Source of the DNA: Salinibacterium sp. | GTDB taxonomy: Bacteria; Actinomycetota; Actinomycetes; Actinomycetales; Microbacteriaceae | Assembly (NCBI GenBank): GCA_025352485.1 | Contig: JANXTJ010000050.1 | Span: forward strand, 1 to 5,095 | Reading direction: 5' to 3' | DNA: 5,095 nucleotides | Part shown: positions 1-4,503 of the stretch, piece after piece | How the letters are laid out: each line of letters starts with the position of its first letter | Numbering within the stretch: the stretch's first letter is position 1 | Translations under genes and position numbers: made by a program | Notes under the pieces: model-generated | Seen by the model: only the letters and a program-made list of their open reading frames with translations | Database searches by the model: none | Told to the model about the DNA's origin: nothing

Positions 1-347
1 ACCATGGCCGCATCGATGTGCAGAGCGTCGGGCACCGGCTCCTCGATCACGCGGTCGAAGCCGGGCGCGTCGACCGCATCCCCCGCCCTGATCTGGGCGA
101 GGACGGCCAGGAACGCGTCGAGGTCAAAAGTGTCTGGTGCACCCATTCGATCGCGCCGCCCGAGCTCGCGCAGCATCGCCTGCGGGAGGTGAAAGCCGTC
201 CATCGGCAGCAGTACTGCGTCAGGCAGTGCGGCGACCAGCCGTTCGGCGATCGTCGACTTTCCCGCGCCGGGGGCCCCGGCAATCGCGACGATGACCCGC
301 TCACCGCCGGGGATGGCTGCGACCAACTCAAGGAGGGTGCCGATCAC
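1..347 (-). CDS. Nucleoside/nucleotide kinase-like P-loop protein, N-terminal part (runs off the left edge)
   Basis: Reading from a GTG at 347 gives 115 uninterrupted residues to the window edge. A Walker A motif, GAPGAGKST, lies at residues 24-32 after a hydrophobic strand (VIVAIA). It is followed by LLPMDGFH (Asp50), the acidic substrate-side loop seen in uridine kinase and pantothenate kinase relatives, and by RRDRMGAPDTFD (residues 64-75). This order fits the roughly 200-residue actinobacterial nucleoside/nucleotide kinase family, which would phosphorylate a small metabolite with ATP in the cytosol; the substrate cannot be told. The C-terminal half is outside the window. The start has no Shine-Dalgarno sequence. 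It sits 13 bases after the SGNH hydrolase stop, so translation is probably coupled to that gene. The frame stays open upstream (into the hydrolase gene) without a better start. The fold call is firm, the exact function is not. Confidence 0.85.
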   Translation of the reverse strand, partial: MIGTLLELVAAIPGGERVIVAIAGAPGAGKSTIAERLVAALPDAVLLPMDGFHLPQAMLRELGRRDRMGAPDTFDLDAFLAVLAQIRAGDAVDAPGFDRVIEEPVPDALHIDAAM

Positions 348-369
348 GCGAGAGTGCCGATCACGCGAG
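337..369 (-). repeat. 16-bp direct repeat, 17-bp period, at the hydrolase/kinase junction
   Basis: On the minus strand CTCGCGTGATCGGCAC occurs at 369-354 and again, identically, at 352-337, one base apart. Each copy contains GTGA. In the first copy the TGA is the hydrolase stop. In the second copy the GTG is the kinase start. The first copy's own GTG (364-362) opens a six-codon frame (VIGTLA) whose TGA overlaps the kinase GTG. A simple tandem duplication of an ancestral GTGA stop/start overlap explains the arrangement. Confidence 0.85.
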
Positions 370-1122
370 GTGGGGGCGTCCTGCGAGGCGGGTCAGCGCC
401 GAGCGGCCGGCCTCATCGGCCAGCGCGAAGTCGACCCAGTCGCGGTAGCCCGACGCGCTCGGGTGAAACAGGTCGCTCGCGAAGAACCCTTCGGTATAGG
501 TGGGCGGCGGGGCCGACATGTAGACGCCGTCCATCCCCCCGACCGCGGCCCGCGCCCCGGCTTCGAGGCTCGTCGAGTGCAGGTACAGGTTCCAGCGCAG
601 CGGGTTGGGCAGCAGCACGAACTGCGAGAAACCGGGCAGCGACGACATCAGGATCGTCACCTCCGGGCTGGCCTCCCGCAGCCCCGCGATGACGGTGCGG
701 ATGTCGCTCACGAACCCCGCCCGCGAGCGCAGCCCCAGGGCATCGTTGGCGCCGATACTCAGAAAGACCAGGTCAGCCGGCTCGCTGGTGGCATCGCCGA
801 GGAAGCGCCGAACGAGGTCGCGCGCGGTGCCGCCATTTTCGCCCACCGCACGCCAGCGCACGCCGCGGTTGAGACGCCGGGACAGTTCGCGGGCGAGGTT
901 GCCGGGCAGCGCGTCATCCTGACTGGCGACCCCCACCCCGGCGGCCGTGGAGTCGCCGAGCACGAGTAGGCGCAGCGGATTTTGGCCGGCGACTGAGCCC
1001 GACCAGGGGGCCGCGGCATCCGGCAGTCGGGGAGTTTCGCGACGAAGCCGCCGACCCTGCACCAGAAGCACCGGCGCGGTGGGCAGCATGGCGAGGCGAC
1101 TCACCCGGCGCAGCACTCTCAC
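361..1122 (-). CDS. SGNH/GDSL-family hydrolase (esterase/lipase-like)
   Basis: This is a 253-residue protein from the GTG at 1122. SGNH blocks are all present in order: GDS with nucleophile Ser58 (LVLGDSTAAGVG), the block II glycine in GENGGTARDL (residues 94-103), block III GAND with Asn126, and block V DLFH with Asp217 and His220. The protein should therefore be catalytically competent, cleaving an ester, acyl or acetyl bond; the substrate is not visible. The N-terminus (RVLRRVSRLAMLPTAPVLL) is basic then mildly hydrophobic, with no clear cleavable signal, so it may be cytosolic or membrane-associated. I chose GTG 1122 because TACGAT lies exactly six bases upstream, the spacing of a leaderless start. 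An ATG at 1167 in the same frame would leave only 15 bases to the divergent gene and adds a stretch unlike the family. The gene heads a unit with the kinase. Confidence 0.88.
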   Translation of the reverse strand: MRVLRRVSRLAMLPTAPVLLVQGRRLRRETPRLPDAAAPWSGSVAGQNPLRLLVLGDSTAAGVGVASQDDALPGNLARELSRRLNRGVRWRAVGENGGTARDLVRRFLGDATSEPADLVFLSIGANDALGLRSRAGFVSDIRTVIAGLREASPEVTILMSSLPGFSQFVLLPNPLRWNLYLHSTSLEAGARAAVGGMDGVYMSAPPPTYTEGFFASDLFHPSASGYRDWVDFALADEAGRSALTRLAGRPHLA

Positions 1123-1128
1123 GCATCG

Positions 1129-1134
1129 ATCGTA
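1129..1134 (-). promoter_or_regulatory. Probable -10 box of a leaderless promoter for the SGNH hydrolase
   Basis: On the minus strand TACGAT matches the actinobacterial TAnnnT -10 consensus and is followed by six bases and then GTG at 1122-1120, placing the likely transcription start at the start codon. No good -35 is seen about 17 bases further upstream. The call rests on spacing and consensus only. Confidence 0.55.
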
Positions 1135-1170
1135 GGCCCGTTCTGTCGTTCGCCGTCGCCCCGGCATTAG

Positions 1171-1176
1171 TAGGCT
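1171..1176 (+). promoter_or_regulatory. Probable -10 box of a leaderless promoter for the first serine hydrolase
   Basis: TAGGCT matches TAnnnT and ends six bases before the ATG at 1183, so the transcript would begin at or next to the AUG. A weak -35 (TTCGCC, 1149-1154) lies 16 bases upstream. An alternative reading is that AGTAGG at 1169-1174 is a Shine-Dalgarno sequence eight bases from the ATG. In that case the promoter would have to lie further left, inside the hydrolase 5' end. Confidence 0.55.
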
Positions 1177-1182
1177 CTTGGC

Positions 1183-2196
1183 ATGGAAACCCTCGGCCTC
1201 GACGCCTTTCTTGCCGAGCAAGAATTCAGCGGAGTCGTGTTGATCAGGCGCGGGCCAACCGTGGTTTACGAGGCGGCGAGTGGGCTTGCGACCCGGCGCT
1301 GGGGCATCCCGAACACTCTTCAGACGCGGTTCGATTCGGCGTCGATCACGAAGTTGTTCACGAGCGTTGCGGTACTGCAGCAGGTCGGCTTGGGAAACCT
1401 CGACCTCGAGACCTCGATCCACCACTACGTCGACCTCGAGGGCACGACGATTTCGCCAGCGGTCACCCTGCTGCACCTGCTCACCCACACCAGCGGCATC
1501 GCCGACGACGCGGACGAGGAGGCGGGCGAACACTATGACGACCTGTTCGTCACCACCCCCAACTATTCGCTCATGCAGACGGCCGATTACCTCGGGCAGT
1601 TCGTGCAGAAGCCGGCATTGGCAGACCCCGGCGTCGAGTGCCGCTACTGCAACGCGGGCTACATTCTGGCGGGGCTCGCGCTCGAGAAGGTCACCGGCGT
1701 GCCCTACCGCCAGTACGTCTTCGACGAGATTTTCACCAAGGCGGGCATGACCGACTCGGGCTTCTACGATCGCAGGGATGCGGCCCCCCGCATCGCCGAG
1801 GGCTGGGACCGGGATGACGCCGGCAGCTGGTTCTCGAACATCTACAGTTACCCGCCCATCGGGTCACCCGCCGACGGTGCCCACGTGACGGCGCCCGACC
1901 TCATCCGATTCCTGCAGGCCGCGCGCGCCGGAGAGTTGCTCGACGCCGAATACACGGAAGAGTTCTTCGTGCCGCAGGTGGAACACGATGACGAGACGAT
2001 GTACGGTCTGGGGCTCGAGTTCGACATGAACGAGGACGGCACCGTGCGGTCGTACTCGAAGGATGGCCTCAATGTCGGGGCCTCCGGAATTTTGCGTCAC
2101 TATCTCGAAGACGAGTTGGATGTCGTGGTGCTGTCGAACAATATCGACGGCGCATGGCCGGTCGTGCGCGAGATCGACGAACGGTTGGGCGGCTAG
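1183..2196 (+). CDS. Serine hydrolase, beta-lactamase/class C-like fold, cytoplasmic
   Basis: The protein has 337 residues and no signal peptide. Its family motifs are the SxxK nucleophile and base at Ser54-Ile-Thr-Lys57 (FDSASITKLFT), the HLLTHTSGI segment (98-106), a YxN-type motif Tyr155-Cys156-Asn157 where YSN is usual, and a C-terminal Lys293-Asp-Gly295 (SKDGLNVGASG) in the place of the KTG/HTG box. Members of this family (Pfam Beta-lactamase; EstB esterases, DD-peptidases, D-aminopeptidases) act through an acyl-serine intermediate on esters or amides. A cytosolic location argues against a role in penicillin resistance or cell-wall cross-linking and for an esterase or peptidase acting inside the cell. 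The start at 1183 is supported by TAGGCT six bases upstream and by the N-terminus (LDAFLAEQEFSGVVLIRRG), which begins the fold at once. The next gene starts six bases after its stop. Confidence 0.9.
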   Translation: METLGLDAFLAEQEFSGVVLIRRGPTVVYEAASGLATRRWGIPNTLQTRFDSASITKLFTSVAVLQQVGLGNLDLETSIHHYVDLEGTTISPAVTLLHLLTHTSGIADDADEEAGEHYDDLFVTTPNYSLMQTADYLGQFVQKPALADPGVECRYCNAGYILAGLALEKVTGVPYRQYVFDEIFTKAGMTDSGFYDRRDAAPRIAEGWDRDDAGSWFSNIYSYPPIGSPADGAHVTAPDLIRFLQAARAGELLDAEYTEEFFVPQVEHDDETMYGLGLEFDMNEDGTVRSYSKDGLNVGASGILRHYLEDELDVVVLSNNIDGAWPVVREIDERLGG

Positions 2197-2202
2197 CTCA
2201 TC

Positions 2203-3333
2203 GTGCGATCGAGGGCCATCGCATCCGGACTGCTACTGAGCGTCGTTTTTGCGATGCTGGTCGGCTGTGCGGCCGCTCCCGTTGTGGCGCCCACCCCGCG
2301 CGCCGTGCTCCTCACTCGCGCACGGGCTATCCCTGGGCAGTTCGCCGAGCGGGTGCGGGCCAGTGCACAGAGCATCGTGGCGCTCGTGCCCAGCACCGCG
2401 CCCGGCTGCTCCGCGGCGGTGGCCCACGACGGCAGTGTGATCTGGGCGGGGGCTGGTGGCCTAGCCGATCTTGCGACCGGCAGCCCCGACACGATTACGA
2501 CTCGGTTCGACATCGCCTCGATTTCGAAGCAGTTCACCGCGACCGCGATCCTCATGCTGCAGCGCGAGCGGCGGCTCAGCCTCGCCGACCCGATCGCCGA
2601 CTACGTGGATGGCCTGCCCGACTGGGGCCGGGTGGTGACCCTCGATCAGTTGATGCATCACACCAGCCGGATTCCCGACTACTGGGTGAAGCTCGACGAT
2701 GTCGGCATCGGCTTCACCCAGGCCGCCGACCAGCAGACCACCCTCGATGCCATCAGGCGCGAGACCCGGCTTGAGCCCGGCGAGGGCTTTTTGTACTCGA
2801 ACTCGAATTACGTGCTGCTCGCCGAGGTGGTGGGTCGGGTCAGCGGCCTGCCGCTGCCACAGTTTTTGGCCGCCAACATCTTCACCCCGCTCGGGCTCGA
2901 CATGGTGGTCGCCCCCACGCTGCACGCCCCAGACATCGCGCTGTCATACGACGACGACCTGCAGCTGCAGGAGGCGGGCTGGACTTCGTACGGTCACACC
3001 GGCGTCATCACCACGCCGTCGGAGCTGGCCCGCTGGGGTGACCAGTACCGAGCGGGCACCATCATCGGTGACGACTTCGCGGTGGGCGCGGTCGCGGGTG
3101 ATGACGGCCAGCGCTACGCCGCCGGGATGGATATCGAGCCGGACGGCCGACTCACCCACACCGGCCGCATGGGTGGCTTCGTGTCAGACTTCGCGGTGTC
3201 TGCCGACCGGCACACCGTGATCGCCGTGATGTGCAACGGGCACACCTCGGATCGTTTCGGGATCGCCGATGCGCTCGCGAGCATCTGGGATCCGCCCACC
3301 GAATTCCGGGCGGTCAGGCCGCGCTGGGAGTGA
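2203..3333 (+). CDS. Serine hydrolase, beta-lactamase/class C-like fold, predicted lipoprotein
   Basis: The protein has 376 residues from a GTG. Residues 1-22 are a lipoprotein signal: RSR, a hydrophobic core (LLLSVVFAM) and lipobox Leu19-Val-Gly-Cys22, so the mature enzyme should be lipid-anchored on the outer face of the membrane. Catalytic motifs are Ser106-Ile-Ser-Lys109 (FDIASISKQFTATA), Tyr198-Ser-Asn200 (FLYSNSNYVLL) and His319-Thr-Gly321 (THTGRMGGF), the complete class C-type set. The usual HHTSGI segment reads HHTSRI here (Arg156), a mild oddity. Likely activities are esterase, DD-carboxypeptidase or endopeptidase on cell-wall peptides; beta-lactam hydrolysis cannot be claimed from sequence. 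The GTG lies six bases after the preceding TAG and has no clear Shine-Dalgarno sequence, so translational coupling is likely. The shared fold suggests an old duplication, but apart from the motifs the two proteins differ widely. Its last 20 bases overlap the convergent VOC gene. Confidence 0.92.
   Translation: MRSRAIASGLLLSVVFAMLVGCAAAPVVAPTPRAVLLTRARAIPGQFAERVRASAQSIVALVPSTAPGCSAAVAHDGSVIWAGAGGLADLATGSPDTITTRFDIASISKQFTATAILMLQRERRLSLADPIADYVDGLPDWGRVVTLDQLMHHTSRIPDYWVKLDDVGIGFTQAADQQTTLDAIRRETRLEPGEGFLYSNSNYVLLAEVVGRVSGLPLPQFLAANIFTPLGLDMVVAPTLHAPDIALSYDDDLQLQEAGWTSYGHTGVITTPSELARWGDQYRAGTIIGDDFAVGAVAGDDGQRYAAGMDIEPDGRLTHTGRMGGFVSDFAVSADRHTVIAVMCNGHTSDRFGIADALASIWDPPTEFRAVRPRWE
3292..3313. 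terminator. Weak candidate bidirectional hairpin at the convergent gene ends
   Basis: CCGCCC (3292-3297) can pair with GGGCGG (3308-3313) around a 10-base loop containing GAATTC. It lies just past the VOC stop on the minus strand and within the last codons of the lipoprotein gene on the plus strand. There is no U tract and the stem has only six pairs, so this is a tentative call. No better terminator is visible between the two genes. Confidence 0.2.
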
Positions 3334-4147
3334 CGGTGATGACGCTTCCCCACGGGTCGTCAAAACTCACGCTGCGGCCGTCATCTCTGGCTGGGATGCC
3401 GTGCTGCTTCGCTCGCTCAAGAAGCGCCCCGACGTCGTCTGCACCCGGCACCGCGATGTCCACTCGCCCTAACCCGAGGGCGGGGATGCGCGGGCCAGCG
3501 CCCTTCGAGTTCCACACGTTCATGCCCATGTGATGGTGGTAACCGCCCGCGCTGACAAATAGCGCGGAACCCGGCATCTCCACCGTCGTCTCAAAGCCGA
3601 GAATGGTGACATAAAACTGCCGGGCGGTCTCGATGTCACCCACTTGCAGGTGCACGTGGCCGACGGTCGCGCCGCCGATGAGGGGATCCGCCATTGCTTC
3701 GGGGCTCAGGTTTTCCTGCAGAAAGCCGTTCGGGTCGAGGTAGAGCGAGCCCATCTGCGGCGCGCTGTGCGCCCAGCTCCAGGCGCTGCGGTCGCGATCC
3801 CAATACAGCTCGACGCCGTTACCTTCGGGGTCGGTGAAATAGAACGCCTTGCTCATCAGGTGGTCGGAGCTACCCGTGAACGACCCCGGGTATTTCTGTG
3901 TGACCGAATACACTACGGCGGCGAGCGCCTCTTCCGTGTCGAACAGGATGGCCGTGTGAAAGAGCCCGGCGGCGGAGGGGCTGGCGTACTTGAGCTCCGG
4001 CGCGTGCTCGAGCACGATGACCCGCTGCAGACCGCGGCCGAGGGTGACCGTGTCCTCGGTCTGGTCGAGCACCTGAAGCGCCACGGCATCCCGATAGTAG
4101 GCGGTCATCGCGTCGAGGTTACCGACCCTCAGGGTGACGGCGCCCAT
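3314..4147 (-). CDS. Two-domain VOC family protein, CatE-like (glyoxalase/extradiol dioxygenase superfamily)
   Basis: The protein has 277 residues and two tandem VOC domains (about 1-120 and 158-277). The N-terminal domain holds a full candidate metal triad: His64 (GLFHTAILF), His96 (SDHLMSKAFYF) and Glu113 (DPEGNGVELYWDR), matching the arrangement of Bacillus CatE/YfiE-type proteins. The C-terminal domain has His164/His166 (GHVHLQVGD) and GGYHHHMGMNVW (201-212). It ends DPWGSVITVTP, with no glutamate where a third ligand would sit. Likely roles are ring cleavage of a catechol-like compound or another metal-dependent VOC reaction in the cytosol; the substrate is unknown. The start at 4147 is the first in-frame ATG/GTG/TTG, but it lacks a ribosome site and leaves a short N-terminus. 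The in-frame codons before it read DGIAADTA, which looks like leftover N-terminal coding sequence (see findings). The gene lies downstream of purC on the same strand, across a 356-bp structured gap. Confidence 0.88.
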   Translation of the reverse strand: MGAVTLRVGNLDAMTAYYRDAVALQVLDQTEDTVTLGRGLQRVIVLEHAPELKYASPSAAGLFHTAILFDTEEALAAVVYSVTQKYPGSFTGSSDHLMSKAFYFTDPEGNGVELYWDRDRSAWSWAHSAPQMGSLYLDPNGFLQENLSPEAMADPLIGGATVGHVHLQVGDIETARQFYVTILGFETTVEMPGSALFVSAGGYHHHMGMNVWNSKGAGPRIPALGLGRVDIAVPGADDVGALLERAKQHGIPARDDGRSVSFDDPWGSVITVTPSAA

Positions 4148-4170
4148 GGCTGTATCGGCGGCAATGCCAT
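4129..4170 (-). other. Out-of-frame 13-codon frame over the VOC start (frameshifted N-terminus or small upstream frame)
   Basis: An ATG at 4170 opens MALPPIQPWAPSP and stops at 4129-4131, inside the VOC gene but in another frame. It lies 23 bases before the annotated VOC ATG. One extra G in TTGCCGCCGAT (to TTGCCGGCCGAT) would turn it into MALPADTAMGAVTLRV, continuous with the VOC protein. That looks like a natural N-terminus for this family, from my memory of such proteins. It could be a real one-base deletion, a sequencing error, or a short upstream frame. Confidence 0.4.
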
Positions 4171-4212
4171 CAGTTAACCAGCGGCCGCCCGGAATATTTC
4201 CTGGGGGGCGCG

Positions 4213-4241
4213 CCCCGCCCGCCCGAGGTGCCCGCCCGCCC
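4213..4241 (-). other. G-quadruplex-type G-run cluster on the minus strand
   Basis: The plus strand has six C runs of three or more (4213-4216, 4218-4220, 4222-4224, 4231-4233, 4235-4237, 4239-4241), separated by one or six bases. On the minus strand these are G runs that satisfy the G3N1-7 pattern. The cluster lies about 66-94 bases upstream of the VOC ATG on the VOC coding strand. Confidence 0.5.
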
Positions 4242-4394
4242 GGTCACTTGCGGACTTTCGCCCGTCCGGATTGGCCGCAACGGGCAGAAGTCCGCAAGTC
4301 ACGTCGAGGCCGGGGCGCCGGGTCGGGTAGCCAAGCTAGGCCGGGCGGGATGGCCGAGCGATGGGCTGGGTGGCCGATGGCCGGGCGGGCGGGC
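4230..4394. repeat. 14-bp perfect inverted repeat (4230-4243 and 4381-4394)
   Basis: GCCCGCCCGCCCGG at 4230-4243 is the exact reverse complement of CCGGGCGGGCGGGC at 4381-4394. The arms enclose 137 bases, including almost all of the 4243-4302 hairpin. The arms are themselves short repeats of GCCC, so several registers could pair; low complexity makes chance origin more likely than for an ordinary 14-mer. Confidence 0.6.
4243..4302. repeat. Long imperfect palindrome, REP-like hairpin
   Basis: Arms of 23 bases (4243-4265 and 4280-4302) are complementary at 20 positions. The core is a perfect 12-bp stem, ACTTGCGGACTT with AAGTCCGCAAGT, followed by a two-base internal mismatch and a six-pair stem, GCCCGT with ACGGGC, around a 14-base loop. 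The length, the AT-containing core inside very GC-rich surroundings and the position between genes fit an interspersed palindromic element. No U tract follows on either strand, so a simple intrinsic terminator is less likely. Confidence 0.7.
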
Positions 4395-4404
4395 CGGGCC
4401 GGGG
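4383..4404 (+). other. G-quadruplex-type G-run cluster on the plus strand
   Basis: G runs at 4383-4385, 4387-4389, 4391-4393, 4396-4398 and 4401-4404, with loops of one or two bases, meet the strict G3N1-7 rule with five runs. The cluster partly overlaps the right arm of the 14-bp inverted repeat. No gene is read on the plus strand here, so any effect would be at the DNA level or in an unannotated transcript. Confidence 0.5.
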
Positions 4405-4416
4405 CGGCCGCGCGTG

Positions 4417-4451
4417 GCGATGGCCCACCGTCTGGGGCAGCGGGCCATCGC
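4417..4451 (-). terminator. 10-bp hairpin after purC, candidate terminator
   Basis: GCGATGGCCC (4417-4426) pairs perfectly with GGGCCATCGC (4442-4451) around a 15-base loop. It begins about 52 bases past the purC stop on the purC strand. No run of U follows, as is common for actinobacterial hairpin terminators, so termination is plausible but unproven. Confidence 0.4.
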
Positions 4452-4503
4452 AAGACATTCGGAGTCGCGCCGGGTGGCGGATTGGTCGGGGGTTTGCCGA
4501 CGA

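Larger units (their letters stand above)
4148..4503. other. 356-bp structured gap between purC and the VOC gene, no convincing gene
   Basis: Frames crossing this stretch read as low-complexity Gly/Arg/Ala/Pro-rich peptides and carry no recognisable domain, so I call no gene. The plus strand is C-rich at about 4205-4243 and G-rich at about 4340-4410. Between and beyond these lie a long imperfect hairpin (4243-4302), a 14-bp inverted repeat (4230-4243 with 4381-4394), an 11-bp direct repeat GGCCGGGCGGG at 4339-4349 and 4379-4389, and a 10-bp hairpin (4417-4451). It must contain the 3' end of the purC transcript and, unless the VOC gene is read through from purC, a VOC promoter. No strong TAnnnT box with leaderless spacing is seen before either VOC start candidate. 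Confidence 0.7.

Noticed and set aside
18..969. Long open frames on the plus strand (18-692, 292-969) opposite the kinase and SGNH genes
   Set aside because: Arg/Gly/Pro-rich translations with no motifs; the minus strand here has a P-loop kinase and a full SGNH catalytic set. Typical antisense openness of high-GC DNA.
914..1126. 70-residue minus-strand frame from the ATG at 1126
   Set aside because: It overlaps the SGNH gene in another frame and has low-complexity composition; the SGNH frame carries the conserved motifs.
1123..1533. N-terminal extension of the SGNH protein to an upstream start at 1167 or 1533
   Set aside because: The extension to 1533 is antisense to the serine hydrolase and has no family similarity. 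The 1167 start would leave 15 bases between divergent genes. TACGAT spacing favours GTG 1122.
1183..3333. Antibiotic-resistance beta-lactamases
   Set aside because: The fold and SxxK motif are shared with esterases and peptidases. The first lacks a signal peptide and the motif variants do not identify true class C beta-lactamases.
3644..4177. 177-residue plus-strand frame opposite the VOC gene
   Set aside because: Shadow of the VOC coding frame; no motif of its own, while the minus strand shows two clear VOC domains.
4205..4410. CRISPR array or tandem-repeat array in the GC-rich gap
   Set aside because: Repeats are short, irregular GCCC/GGGC runs and inverted pairs; there are no regularly spaced identical units with unique spacers and no cas genes.
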